The notes: generated from the sequence alone by a model not told the origin. DNA of 64,000 bases from Micrasema longulum (GCA_022494885.1 JAGVSM010001341.1:124001-188000), one strand, 5' to 3'; positions 33,052-43,642 are shown, counted from the stretch's first letter. Translations and numbers: made by a program.

Positions 33052-33288
33052 ACAACATTATTTTTTGGTATGTGTATTTTTGTACATACACAAATCTGGA
33101 TTTCTCCCGAGGGCCAATGACAGGTCATAAGCCCTGTAAACGCTCGAATATCGATAATCCCGAATTTGAAAAAAAAATCTACCTCATCTCTGTAGGAATA
33201 TTGATAAAAAAATATATACCTACTCCCCCTCGGGAGAAATCCAGATTTGTGTATGTACAAAAATACACATACCAAAAAATAATGTTGT
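33052..33288. mobile_element. foldback element with perfect 62-bp arms (FB7)
   Basis: 33052-33113 and 33227-33288 are exact inverted copies over 62 bp, from ACAACATTATTTTTTGG to ATTTCTCCCGAGGG. The 113-bp centre has the family core in reverse (TGACAGGTCATAAGCCCTGT) and CATCTCTGTAGGAATATTG. No ORF and no clear target duplication. Perfect identity points to a young copy or to arms kept identical by copying. Confidence 0.92.
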
Positions 33289-33574
33289 CTTTTAATGTAC
33301 TCCCAAAAGTTACATACAACTCATTCCGAGACAGAACATAGTAGTAGTAATATGGAAGTTATATACAATTAAAGATAAAAAATAATATACCTATATAACA
33401 CTGAAAAAATATTAAAAATAAATTATTACAATACATTGTTATAAAAAGAAAACATACGTTTCGACATTCACATAAAAATATAACATGGAGGAAAAATCAA
33501 CATTTATAATGAAATACCGTTTTCAACGTAATATTTTAATTGTATTTTTTATATATTTCGAGCATTTAAGTATT

Positions 33575-33738
33575 TTTTAAGATAAGACGTTTGTCTCAAG
33601 CACAAAGGGTTCCGGGTTCGATTCCGGATGAGATCATAAAACAAATAAAATCGGATTTTTCTCATACCAGGATATATTGTGTAATTCACTTCTATAATTA
33701 GGAATCTTAGCCTGTTATGGTGAAATAAACATGTATGT
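33575..33738 (+). mobile_element. tRNA-derived SINE, family 2
   Basis: B box GGGTTCGATTCCGG is almost perfect; the body (CGGATTTTTCTCATACCAGG, AGCCTGTTATGGTGAAATAA) follows the family. The first half of the head is missing. Confidence 0.75.
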
Positions 33739-34010
33739 GTAAACGAGTATATACATATCCCATACTAAAATTCAATTTCTAAATCAACTGCGTTTTTTTT
33801 TTCAAGTAATTTTTTTCTCCGCCTTATTTGGCAATAAAACAAACTCTTTAACGGTATGTCAAAGCGACGGAAAATTTAGACACAGCATTTGAAATTGTAT
33901 TTCTTCATTACCACTGCACATTCTTTTTTATTTTAGTGTAGTAAAAAACTTAAAATATGTGTAGTTAGGAATTTTTTGAAATAATTTAACGTACAATGTC
34001 TACATTACAA

Positions 34011-34031
34011 CATTATTATTATTATTATTTA
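34011..34031. repeat. (ATT)n microsatellite
   Basis: ATTATTATTATTATTATT. Such runs are the usual tails of the L2/CR1-like LINE ends seen at 63855, but no LINE end was confirmed here. Confidence 0.6.
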
Positions 34032-34139
34032 ATTTTTCCTCAATGTGGGGTCTACTTTACACGCTTATTAAAATTCAATAACTGTACCTTAAAGGCAGAC
34101 GGATGCAAATCCAGAATTTTATGAAATTACATTTCGATT

Positions 34140-34922
34140 TTCGTATCCAGTTTATTATCTATTTGCTAAAGATGAGAAAGAACTCGAAAACATGATAAAC
34201 GAAGTTAATACAGCATCCCTGAAAATAGGCTTGAAAATGAATGCTTCAAAAACTAAAGTAATGAGTGATGCAAACCAATCATGTAACATCTTAGTAAATG
34301 GAAAAATAATTGAAAAGATTGATAGTTATATATACTTAGGACATGAAATAAAGCTCGGCAAAGATAATCAAGAGGTAGAAATAGAAAGAAGGCGAGGTTT
34401 AGCATGGGCCGCCTTTGGTAAGCTCTCATATATCCTGAAATCTCCGAAGTATTCACATTACTTAAAGAAGAAACTTTTTGATGCTTGTGTTCTCCCTGTA
34501 CTGACATATGGCTGTGAAACTTTTGTGTTCACGAAAAAAAAATTACACAAATTATCAGTGACACAGAGAGCCATGGAAAGGAGAATGCTGGGTATTTCGT
34601 TGAGAGACAGAAACACCAATACATGGATTAGAGCGAGAACAAAGATCTCCGATGTGGTCCATGGGGCTGCCAACTAGAAATGGAGCTGGGCTGGTCATAT
34701 AGTCAGAATCACAGACTCTAGATGGACCAAAAAAGTCCTGGAATGGCGACCCAGAACGGGTAGAAGTGTCGGCAGGCCTCAGACAAGGTGGTCTGATGAC
34801 ATAAGACGAGTTGCAGGAAGTGGTTCGATGCGGTTGGCTCAGGATAGGGAAATATGGAGACTAAAGGGGGAGGCCTATGTTCAACATTGGACAAGAGACG
34901 GCTGATGATGATGATGATGATC
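34140..34922 (+). pseudogene. RTE-like LINE, thumb and C-terminus
   Basis: Plus frame from about 34155: NASKTKVMSDANQSCNILVN, YIYLGHEIKLGKDNQEVEIE, VLPVLTYGCETFVFTKKKL, ERRMLGISLRDRNTNTWIR. One TAG at 34675 interrupts the frame. The same frame then continues with KWSWAGHIVRITDSRWTKKV, RSVGRPQTRWSDDIRRVAG and LKGEAYVQHWTRDG to a TGA at about 34904. 'WAGHIVR' and 'GRP..RW.DDI' are standard for this LINE group. The tail is (GAT)n, typical of RTE-type 3' ends. The copy is 5'-truncated, with a single stop, so it is fairly young. Confidence 0.88.
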
Positions 34923-35129
34923 CAGTTTATGATCACATCCATTGATTTTGAAGAGATGTAAGTCTTATAATGAAAGAACCAATGTATTAAGATACTGAAA
35001 TACAAATTAATGCTATAAACTTTTAGAAATCACTTAAAGAAAGTAGATTCTTTGGGCTTTTGTTGAACATTTGGCGTTTGAATTTGCATCCGTCTACCTC
35101 TGAGGTACAGATATATAAATGAATTAACA

Positions 35130-35482
35130 AAAACAAAGAGATAGTCAGGTTTCAATAAATAACTACACATTTAAAAAATAATCAAATAAATTTACACACA
35201 TAAAATAATATTGTCATACTCTGCTATCTTCCATGTACTCATTTAGTCCATAATAGGCCTTTTTTAGAAGTACGCCTTTTATAAACACTTTGAATTTATT
35301 GTCCGTCATAATTAGGACATTGTCGGGTATTATATTGTAGAAGCGTACGCGGTGCCCAACAAATGATGTGATTTGTCATTTCTTCTAGTATTGTAATTAT
35401 TATGTTTGTCGCTATTTTTTTGAAAGAGATATATTTTACGCACATTTATAATATTCTCTTGAATATACTGAAAATATACCGT
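35130..35482 (-). mobile_element. LINE 3' fragment (reverse transcriptase C-terminus)
   Basis: Minus strand, with frame damage: NYNTRRNDKSHHLLG, YNIIPDNVLIMTDNKFKVFI, KGVLLKKAYYGLNEYMEDS. It has the 'YNTR' and 'YN.LP'-like motifs of jockey/CR1-type tails. MITE-B copy 2 follows at 35541. Confidence 0.65.
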
Positions 35483-35540
35483 CATAATGTTTATTTCTTT
35501 TTAAAAAAATATTTAAGAATCGCGCAATAGTTAAAGGGAT

Positions 35541-35972
35541 AATTGAACGTAGTTATACAGAAAGCAGCCAGCCATAGAAAAGTGAAACTGAGATAATAGG
35601 ACTTGTGTGAAAAGGGTGAATAATCGAATCTACACAACAGTTGGAATGTTTTCGACTTTTGACAAATGATAAACAATGAATACATTAGTTTTTTAATGTT
35701 ATGAACAAGAATCTTATTACGTATTTGACCAGTTTTTATGATTTTTAAAATACCATAAGATTTTTCGAGAGATGTGGGTGTTTTCTGCAAATTGAGAAAT
35801 GCCGTTTTTGTGATCGACACTATTTTCAGGTGATTATAATAGTTTTTTATACGCAAGCGACCTGACAGTATTTAGCAGAACATAGTATAGACCTTATTGC
35901 ACCCGATAACACGAAAATATAATTTTTTCAAAATTGTGGACTGGCTGCTTTCTGCATAACTACGTTAAATTG
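35541..35972 (-). mobile_element. MITE family B, copy 2
   Basis: Inverted ends AATTGAACGTAGTTATACAG and CTGCATAACTACGTTAAATT; internal words (GATCGACACTATTTTCAGGTG) are the reverse of copy 1. No true ORF; the 121-codon minus frame here is chance. Confidence 0.82.
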
Positions 35973-35989
35973 TTTTTACAATTTGGTAC

Positions 35990-37190
35990 ATAAGAGGAAT
36001 TAAATAAACGGAAACCAAATTTTGTAAGAGCTGTAACAAATGAACCTTCTCATTTTATTATTTTCAAAAGAAACATTTAATCACACGTTAATGGATGATG
36101 GATTTATATATTTTTATACTCTGCAGTAAAAATATTTTATTTAACGAAGTTAAGATTGAATCAGTGGCTTTCGCAAGTAAAATGAACAGCTCTAGGCGAA
36201 ATAAGAAAACAACAGGGTAGCAAATAGAAGCAATCGGGTCACTGACATAAAAATATATAGCCTTTTTAAAAGTTCCTAGCTACGTTGCGGACCAAACCAG
36301 ACAAGTTCTACAAAAATAAAATACGACAAGTCTCTGAAAAGCTACAATGAATTGGCTACTTATCGTGTATACTGCACAAGAAAAGCAAATATGTTATATT
36401 GTACAATCAAAAATTACATACTTACTCAACTCATCGGAAATTGCAATAATTATTTCAAATAAATTGAATTTAAAACCTGCATTACGTGACTGCGGATAAT
36501 GATTGCAATATTATTTTACATTATAAAATTAAACAATAATTGACCTAATAAACTATGAACTAGAAGTTTGTTGTCGGGTGCTCAGACGTTAGTGTTATCA
36601 ATTTTTAAATAAAAAGTACAGATATAAATAAAACTTCAATCAAAAACAATATGAAATAGTTAAAAATAGTTTTGAAAAGTTAAAAAAAAAGAGGGAAGAA
36701 AAATACAGTAAACTAAACAACAAACATTTACATGTTTTTAGAATGAAAAATGGTGGGTGCTCACAAATGCAACTAAAACAAGATAAAATAACAAAAAAAT
36801 ATAAGATGTTTGAATTATAATTAAAAATACCCATTTAGATGAAGATCTAAAACCATATAAATAAAATATTTTTATAAACGAAGTAGAAAAATATTGGAAT
36901 TAAAAAATTAAAGTTTTGCATGTATTAATAATAAATCAGTAAAGAAACCGTCTTTTTTCTAACCACTTTCGCAATATTTTTTTTTTTTTTTCTTTTAAGA
37001 CATTTTTTCAAGTCATGTGGCAGCATCTTAAATTAACATTTTAGGAATAAAATAAGCATAATCTAGCGTTCGATGTCTATATTTATTAGATACACTATTA
37101 GTAAGGCCCAACACTCAAACAAGCTGGTCGCCGAAGCTAGGTGTTTTGTGAATTTGCACAGTTACACATCCCACCTTATTTATATTTTTT
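35990..37190. other. AT-rich, no gene recognised
   Basis: About 1.2 kb of low-GC sequence with long A and T runs (for example 36977-36991). No repeat family or ORF was recognised. Confidence 0.45.
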
Positions 37191-37196
37191 TTCAAT

Positions 37197-37540
37197 AAAA
37201 ACCGACGTGCGTCTAGCTCAATGTATTTCTCCAACCAAACAAATAAATTAATAAACTGGTTCTATTTATTAAAGACGCCATGCGTGAATACTCCAATTTT
37301 AATTTCTGTGGAGACCGACGTGCGTTTAGTTAAAAGTATTTCTTCAACCAAACAAATAAATTAATAAACTGGTTCTATTTATTAAAGACGCCATGCGTGA
37401 ATACTCCAATTTTAATTTCTGTGGAGACCGACGTGCGTTTAGTTAAAAGTATTTCTTCAACCAAACAAATAAATTAATAAACTGGTTCTATTTATTAAAG
37501 ACGCCATGTGTGAATACTCCAATTTTTATTTCTATGGAGG
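37197..37540. repeat. minisatellite, three 113-bp units
   Basis: Units start at ACCGACGTGCGT at 37201, 37314 and 37427, so the period is exactly 113 bp. Units 2 and 3 are almost identical; unit 1 has several changes (GTCTAGCTCAATG for GTTTAGTTAAAAG). Each unit contains CAACCAAACAAATAAATTAA and AGACGCCATGCGTGAATACT. Confidence 0.93.
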
Positions 37541-37984
37541 CAAGCGGATGTAGCGTTTTGAAATATGTCCAATGTTTGATAGAATCACAGTGAAAATTTA
37601 ATTACTTTAAAGTAGTAGTAACTAATTTTGTTTGGAATTAGGAAAATATTTTTTAATAAAATATCTGTAACAAGCGCACGGAGCATGACGGAATAGGCAT
37701 TTTAGATTGTTATTATGTAGGTCCTGCATTTATTTTTTTTTGGAATTCAAAATTTCAATTAGAGTTTTCATTTTTTTCCATTACAAAACAAAGAATAATA
37801 AAAATAATGTGACTTCACTAGGGCTACTCGTGCCGAGGACCCTTAACAATATACTTTTTTTAAATATGAGAATTTTTACATGTGAGAAAAAACAAAGAAG
37901 ACTTAATATACAGAGATAATTAACAAAATGTTCAGACAGTTTAAAACAATTTTCGTTTTAGATTTTAGACAGTTTTAAAAACAA
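37541..37984. other. no gene recognised
   Basis: AT-rich; a 70-codon open frame at 37707-37919 looks like chance (low complexity, no motif). Confidence 0.4.
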
Positions 37985-38212
37985 TATTTATTAAAATAAC
38001 AAAAACATAACATAAACCAAACATTTATGGAGCAGTAGATTCAATATTGGTTTTGGCGAATGAGACGATCCATTTTACTTCTACCCAGCTCCACTATTAT
38101 TTTTTTTATAGCCGTTTTAAACATTTTCTCATTTCTAATTGTTTTCATAGCTAGTGAAAGTAAGTTATAGATTTTAATTGCATATTTAATCACCATATTG
38201 ATATATTACAGT
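37985..38212 (-). mobile_element. LINE 3' fragment (reverse transcriptase C-terminus)
   Basis: Minus strand: IKYAIKIYNLLSLAMKTIRN, then KTAIKKIIVELGRSKMDRLI. This aligns with YSIKVYNLLPLSIRTISKY and AIKKWMVEVGCARIDEWIK at 9445-9642, so both belong to one family. Heavily 5'-truncated. Confidence 0.7.
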
Positions 38213-38224
38213 TTAAATAAGCTT

Positions 38225-38345
38225 TTATATTAATATTCAACATCTACACTGCCAGGAATCGAACCTAGGATCTTAAGAATTATCATCAGCCAAGACACCA
38301 ATTACTACACAGTAAGGAAGATGTATCTCCACTTGATGTCTTTCT
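38225..38345 (-). mobile_element. tRNA-like SINE head (fourth type)
   Basis: On the minus strand: GTGTAGTAATTGGTGTCTTG (A box) and CTAGGTTCGATTCCTGGCAG (B box), spaced as in a tRNA gene. It differs from families 1-3. Acceptor pairing is poor, so I read it as SINE-derived and not as a working tRNA. Confidence 0.55.
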
Positions 38346-38429
38346 TCAGAATTTTTACCTGAGAGTAGTTATCGAGTTAAAAACACTCGTCCGGGTTATG
38401 ATTCTATTACGCACACAGAGCTTGGCTTG

Positions 38430-38595
38430 GCGGCCACCGAGCCAGTGGTGAAATACCTAAGACGCTTGATTCACTTACGGATGGCTCTTCGTTCGACCCC
38501 CAGTGAGATATAAAAAAGACATGCTTGTTTTCCTAACGCTGGATGTAATTCACCACCGTAACTGACCAGTTGTGATGCAAAAAACAAATAAAAAA
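38430..38595 (+). mobile_element. tRNA-derived SINE, family 2
   Basis: Diverged copy: GCGGCCACCGAGCCAGTGGT, AAGACGCTTGATTCACTTAC, body GTAATTCACCACCGTAACTG. The B box is damaged (TCGTTCGACCCC). Confidence 0.7.
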
Positions 38596-38599
38596 TACA

Positions 38600-39510
38600 A
38601 CTATATTCTTCATCCGCCTGAAAAAAAAATTGGATATGCATTTCTGTAACGTATGTAAAATATTAAAAAAACAAAGCAATCTAATCTAAAACGAAAACAG
38701 TTTTAAATTTCTTTCATTAGGAAATAAAAAAGTCTTCGTAACTAAGCTGATAGATACTTTTTATTTGTTAAATCATGATAACTAATGAAACAGAAAAAGA
38801 AAGAAAAAATACTCTTTTCATTTATCTCCCTTCGTTTCAAAAAACAGATTGTTAATTTAGTATCCTGAGGATTCATGCGACATTTATTTGCTTTGAAATG
38901 AGAGCGAAAAGAATAAAGATCTATAAGCCAATATATCTCAAAGACTCACTGCTTTAAATGAATATAGGAATAAAAAGTTAGAGACTAACGTTTTATTGGA
39001 CGCGGTCTAAGAACCAAGTTGAAATCTATGTAAAAAATAACATTTTACAGCGAATCCCTTAAGAGTACTTCTGTTGATAGCGGGATATAATCTGGCTAAC
39101 TTAAAGCCGTATAAACAAAAGACGTCACAGAAATACAAATGCAAAGAAATTGGGGCTTAGATTTATACTAGAAACAAATCCTCCTTTCAAACAACGCCAT
39201 TGTTGGACGATGTCGGTCCGAGCGATAGGAAACCTTTTTGCGCGAGCTTATAATGTCAAAAAAGAATTTTTTAAATAAAAAATACGTTGATCTCCGATCA
39301 AAATAGCGACTTAGGCTTGTTCTCTTCACTGCTGGATATGGGCCATTTCTGTTTTTTTTTCTCCTTTCTGTTTTATTCCTCTCTGCTTTATTATTATTTA
39401 TTTATATTTAAAAAAAATCCAAATCCTGTAGCTCAATCACAAATAACTATCGACGTGCTAAAAAAAATGCTAAGCATTTTAGCGATCACAATGACCAATA
39501 ATGAACGTGC
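38600..39510. other. no gene recognised
   Basis: AT-rich, unique by eye. Frames such as 39287-39514 are low-complexity. Confidence 0.4.
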
Positions 39511-39514
39511 TTAA

Positions 39515-40505
39515 GTTATTTATTTATTTTAAAGAAACAAACAGTTGACAGTGACATAATGACATTAAAAAAAATACACTTTAAAGACAGACCAGCAAAG
39601 TTTCTAAATAAAAATCATACATATTATTAAATTGTGTTACAACAAAAGGATACTTTTATGTGTATTTGTATGAGAGTAAGTGTAGATGTGTGTTTATGTG
39701 TATTAGTGTGGGAGTAAGTGTTCAGGAGTGTGCCTCATTAAATAGTAAGTGGAATCGTATCGCAGCCAGAAATAATAAGTCTTAATTTATTTTTAAATAA
39801 GTTAAGGGGTATGCAAAATATATCAATAGATGAAAAAAAACATTAGAGTTAGAGCAAGAACGATGGAGGAAAGAGTGTTGTGCATAATTAGTGCTACAGA
39901 CTGGCAGATGGAAAAAATACTTATTTCTTGTCACGCGAAAGGGGACATTAAGATTAATTTTGGAGAGTAGGTTAAAAGAGTCTACTTTATTATTTAATAA
40001 TGTATGTAAATAGCATAATTTAGATACAGTGCGTCTATTTTCAAGGGTAAAAAATCCATTTTGTTTGGCAGATTGGCTGTAAATACAAAGAGTTTTATTG
40101 TTTTTATAATCTAGGTATTTAAAAAATTTTCGTTGAACATTTTCAATCCTTTCTATGTTTGTTATGTATTGTGGGCTCCACACAACGGATGCAAACTCCA
40201 AATTACTGCGTACAAAAGTGTTGTATAAAGTTTTTAATGTATTTGGTTTTTTTAAGGTTTGGAAATTCAATTTTTCAACAATGTAATTTAAATTAGACCC
40301 AAACAGCAATATATTATCAAGAAAGTCTCTAATCTCGCTATATCGTGATATGGAATTATCTTTGATCGTATAATTGTGCGTAACAAAAATTGTACTTTTA
40401 GTAAATGTCATTGAATTATCACAGTCATAAGTCAATGCGTGCAAAACCTCTAAGTCAACGCTCGTGTCGGTTTGTTTTTTGTTTTCCGCGTAAACAAACA
40501 CAGTT
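39515..40505 (-). pseudogene. jockey-like LINE, reverse transcriptase thumb and C-terminus
   Basis: An intact minus frame of 239 codons (39782-40501): SRYSEIRDFLDNILLFGSNL, LKTLYNTFVRSNLEFASVVW, RKFFKYLDYK, VPFRVTRNKYFFHLPVCSTN. 'L.TLYNTFVRS.LEFAS.VW' is the thumb motif of jockey-type enzymes. The palm with the catalytic site is absent, so this is a 5'-truncated copy. The 3' UTR runs to about 39515 and ends in TTATTTATTTATTTTAAAG. Confidence 0.8.
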
Positions 40506-40922
40506 CGTTGGAAAAAAAAAATGGCGTTTACTATAAAAAAATAATAGAATATATTGCATTTGCAAAAAAAGTAAGGAGTATCTAATACAAAAAAGGGGAA
40601 ATTAAATTACAATTATTATGGCGACTGCTTTTCTTGACATTTGGCTTGCCAACCGCCGCGCCGGCTTAATGCAATAAATTGCACGATAAATAATACATTC
40701 ATAAATAAAAAAAGAAGTTTTGGAATATTTTCCATATTTACACCGGTGAAATTCAAATATGTGATTGCGCAGCAGGATTATACGCCGCGAAAGGTAAATA
40801 TTTTGACATTTAATATTAGGTTTTCACGGATGTTCCATTGCGATTGCGAATACGATAAGCAACCATGGTGAGAATTTGTTATTACACCGCTTATTAGCAA
40901 GTCGATAGTTATTTTTAATTGA
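40506..40922. other. no gene recognised
   Basis: Slightly GC-richer around 40650-40690 and 40770-40870. A 76-codon plus frame has no recognisable motif. Confidence 0.3.
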
Positions 40923-40924
40923 GC

Positions 40925-41550
40925 TGCTGTCTCGATTTACAACACAACACAATAGAGATATTGGTGCATGCAAGCTATAGTTTGTGCTATGCTGATCGAA
41001 GATTGATGTCTGTTTCGTTGTTTTAATGGTCAGTGTGTTTGCCTACCATGCAAGAGGTCTCGGGTTCGATTCCCGACATGGTTGATATGAAGTACTTATT
41101 TTAAAGGGTGTTTTACACTAGAATATTTCATAGTTTGTAGTAAGACTGAAAATTTTATCTTCACGTAACGGTTAAAATATGCTGCGGTTGTTGTATTAAT
41201 CGCTTGCATCAATAGGTGCGGAAAGGGAATGATTATTATGATTTCATTTACCTCGGACTGGATCTGAAGCGTCAAATTTGATCATCGTGCCTTCTCATTT
41301 TATTTTTTAAATTTTTATTTTACCTGAACGTTCATAAAATACATATAATTTGAAAGTAAGTATAGGTAAGTCTTTGCATACATCCTCAATTTTTTAACCT
41401 CACCATTTTTTATAAATCATTCTAAATAAGTATGTATGTAGTATTGGTGTACCGATGCAGTGCCCTATGCACCATCAGATGCAGAAAAAGAATGATAATA
41501 ATGATCGAGGAGCAGCACATCATTGTTTCGCAACCGTCGAATTGGAATGA
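40925..41550 (-). mobile_element. LINE fragment split by family-3 SINE sequence
   Basis: 40925-41002 and 41503-41550 are adjacent parts of the 3' LINE seen at 3780-4140 (TTGGTGCATGCAAGC...TGTGCTATGCTGATCGA, then GAGCAGCACATCATTGTTTC). Between them is a family-3 SINE insertion. The junctions repeat GATCGAAGA (40994-41002) and GATCGAGGA (41503-41511), a 9-bp target duplication with one mismatch. Confidence 0.78.
41003..41502 (+). mobile_element. tRNA-derived SINE, family 3 (possibly two overlapping copies)
   Basis: Intact B box GGGTTCGATTCCC, then CATGGTTGATATGAAGTA, body AGAATATTTCATAGTTTG and tail GCGGAAAGGGAATGATTATT by 41235. From 41255 a second middle-plus-tail (GGATCTGAAGCGTCAAATT ... 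GATGCAGTGCCCTATGCACC) follows. This suggests one copy inserted in another or a partial tandem copy. Confidence 0.72.
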
Positions 41551-41551
41551 A

Positions 41552-42105
41552 TATCCATTTCGTGTGATGAATTAATTAAAAGTATTTGAATAATCTTAAA
41601 ATTGATTTATTCTTGATTTGTTTGTTGTCAGAAATCAACCAGATTAAACATAATTTTGATTGTGATGTTTACGTGTTAACGCACGCAAGTAAAATACGGT
41701 TTTGGTTGTAGACACATACATTAAATAGCCACATTTAGTATGGTCTATCACGTGATTAGACAAAGTGGCTATCGTTAGAAAGAAAACTACAGTAAAAAGG
41801 TAATTATTTGAGTAAGGATCCCTCATCGACCGGAGGGAAGAGGGTAGAGAAGATAGAGGTAGGATTAGTAGAGGTAATAAAGCATTCTTAATTGAGTACG
41901 GTGATCGTAGTCTTGAGGTAAATGGCTAATTAGCAACCAAAGACGGACAATATTTAAAATCAGTGATCCTTTTAAGTGTTTATTGACTGTATTTTATTTT
42001 ATAATATGAACAAGTTGCATGTAAAAATTACTTTTAAACTGATTATTTTAAAGAGGTTGATAAAAACATCAATAAATTATAGGGTTTTTTTATTTACATA
42101 TAACT
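41552..42105. other. no gene recognised
   Basis: AT-rich; includes a purine-rich stretch at 41830-41880 (GGGAAGAGGGTAGAGAAGAT). Confidence 0.4.
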
Positions 42106-42109
42106 AGTT

Positions 42110-42310
42110 TACTTTACGGTTACATAGTGGGAGGGATTTGAGTGGGAAACTCCTTGATGATTTTCCGAATGTTTGAGTTTACTGTTCACCATATTGATGT
42201 GCCATATATATATATGTATTTAAAAAAAAAAAATATGTTTCTGATCCTATATTTGTGGTGATATACTCATGTGTCTGTGTTAACTAATTGCTAGTCCCAT
42301 CTCAACACAT
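42110..42310 (+). repeat. dispersed repeat
   Basis: The first half (GATTTGAGTGGGAAACTCCT, TGTTTGAGTTTACTGTTCAC) matches 61400-61490; the second half (TTTGTGGTGATATACTCATG, TGTCTGTGTTAACTAATTGC) matches 390-460. This is the most complete of three copies. Confidence 0.6.
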
Positions 42311-42452
42311 GACTTTTAGTCCCATGGAGTTGGGACTTTTGTCTCAAATAATATACAATAATATATTATTAATATTTAAAGCATTAACTTTGTGGTCAAA
42401 CATTTTAATAAATGTTATTAAATATTTTTATGTAACCACTTACTTACTTTTC

Positions 42453-42498
42453 TATGTCTACCGGTTTCGAGACGTACCCGTCTCTTCATCAGGACACC
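42453..42498 (-). ncRNA. hammerhead-ribozyme-like motif
   Basis: Read on the minus strand: stem I GTGTC (42493-42497) pairing with GACAT (42454-42458); core CTGATGA (42486-42492); an extra A; stem II GAGACG-GGTA-CGTCTC (42469-42484), six perfect pairs; core GAA; stem III ACC/GGT (42460-42465) and A as the cleavage-site base. Conserved core positions of the hammerhead are all present. Stem III is only 3 bp with no loop and is self-complementary (ACCGGT), so cleavage would need a dimer, as known for hammerheads of Penelope-like elements and newt satellite RNA. The extra A before stem II is a deviation. Confidence 0.6.
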
Positions 42499-42540
42499 AA
42501 TTAAACCAACATGAAAACTAACTATACACCTTCACCATAG

Positions 42541-42675
42541 TTGTTGCACAAAAGTATAAAACCAAATACTATATTCACAAATGTATCAAAATTTTTACCA
42601 AATAATATCAAACCTGCTTTTTATACAAATAACAATATTGGTAAATTATTGCTTAATAATAAAGATAAAAATAGT
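42541..42675 (+). pseudogene. possible Penelope-like element fragment
   Basis: The plus frame reads NVSKFLPNNIKPAFYTNNNI, then GKLLLNNKDKNSL. 'YTNN.I..LL.NNKDK' resembles the linker between the reverse transcriptase and the GIY-YIG endonuclease in Penelope-like elements. The GIY-YIG domain should follow, but the sequence switches to a LINE end (DAGLTWQEARILA). The assignment rests on about 30 residues. Confidence 0.4.
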
Positions 42676-42850
42676 TTAAGGGACGCAGGATTGACGTGGC
42701 AGGAGGCGAGAATCCTGGCTAGTAATAGGGTCTCCTGGGGGCGTCTGGTGATATATTTTACATTGAGTACCACCTGTATACTTATATACTTCCGTGAAAG
42801 TCAACGCTTGTCAGTTCAAGGTTTACCTCTTCGTCTGATTCTCAAAGCAC
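42676..42850 (+). mobile_element. RTE-like LINE C-terminal fragment
   Basis: DAGLTWQEARILASNRVSWG, the usual end of RTE-like enzymes, in the same frame as the preceding fragment. Related to 27855-28047 on the minus strand. Confidence 0.65.
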
Positions 42851-43140
42851 TCTCTTAATACCCACCCACAATTTCTATGTCTTCTCTAACTCATATAGTG
42901 TCCATGCGGCTCCACTGTGGAATCTTCTCCCACCCACCATCAAAGATGTTACTACGGTATCTCTGTTTAAATCATGTCTGAAGAAACCTCTCTTTTATCT
43001 TCTTTAATTTCTCCGCCTTTCCTCTTTCCTCTTTTTTTCCTTCTTTAATTAAGTAATAGTATTGATTTAAGGTAATTTATATGCAAATACCGTTATTTCT
43101 ATTATTATTATTTATTTATTTATTAACAGACATTGTCCAT
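42851..43140 (+). mobile_element. LINE 3' fragment (reverse transcriptase C-terminus)
   Basis: Plus strand: YSVHAAPLWNLLPPTIKD, then TVSLFKSCLKKPLFYLL and stop. 'A..LWN.LP..IK' is the terminal motif of L2/CR1-type enzymes. The 3' end has (ATT)/(TTTA)n at 43095-43125. It is related to 47098-47250 on the minus strand. Confidence 0.72.
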
Positions 43141-43244
43141 GTATACAATTTATAAGGTTTAAATATTACAATAAAAGAGTAGTTGAAAACATTTAAAGAA
43201 AAAAGAAAGAAGCATTGACAAACATAAGGGACATCGAGACAAGA

Positions 43245-43642
43245 TCTGGACTATTTATTTAGTGCTCGTTTAAATCGTTGTAAACTTAAACCAAAAAAGT
43301 CCAGATCCTGTCTTGAGTTAATAATACGACAAAGGCGGGTCATTGGAGAATTTAGGCCATAGTTTGTTCTATGCTGATCGATGAACAGTACTTCATTGTT
43401 TCTCAATCTACGAGTCGGAATATTGAATTTTACTTGTCCCAGTAATGATGGAACATCGACTATACCATTTAGTATGCCGAACATATATATGGAGTAAATA
43501 TTAGTTCTACGTTTTTGTAGACTCGAAATATTTAACATTGACTCTATTTCAGCATAAGAATAATTATCTCTCTCTAGTCCAAGCATCCACGCTATTTTTC
43601 GAAGCATGCGATTATATATCTTTAGCTCTTTCATTTTTATTT
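43245..43642 (-). mobile_element. LINE 3' fragment (reverse transcriptase C-terminus)
   Basis: Open minus frame of 127 codons: ELKIYNRMLRKIAWMLG, SLQKRRTNIYSIYMFG, VKFNIPTRRLRNNEVLFIDQ, LDFFGLSLQRFKRALNK. It is the best-preserved copy of the family at 3780, 22685 and 40925. Only the C-terminal domain remains. Confidence 0.78.

Noticed and set aside
35491..35856. 121-codon minus frame
   Set aside because: Lies inside MITE-B copy 2, and the sister copy does not keep the frame.
37197..37540. CRISPR array
   Set aside because: Three adjacent 113-bp units without unique spacers, in a eukaryotic repeat-rich context; it is a minisatellite.
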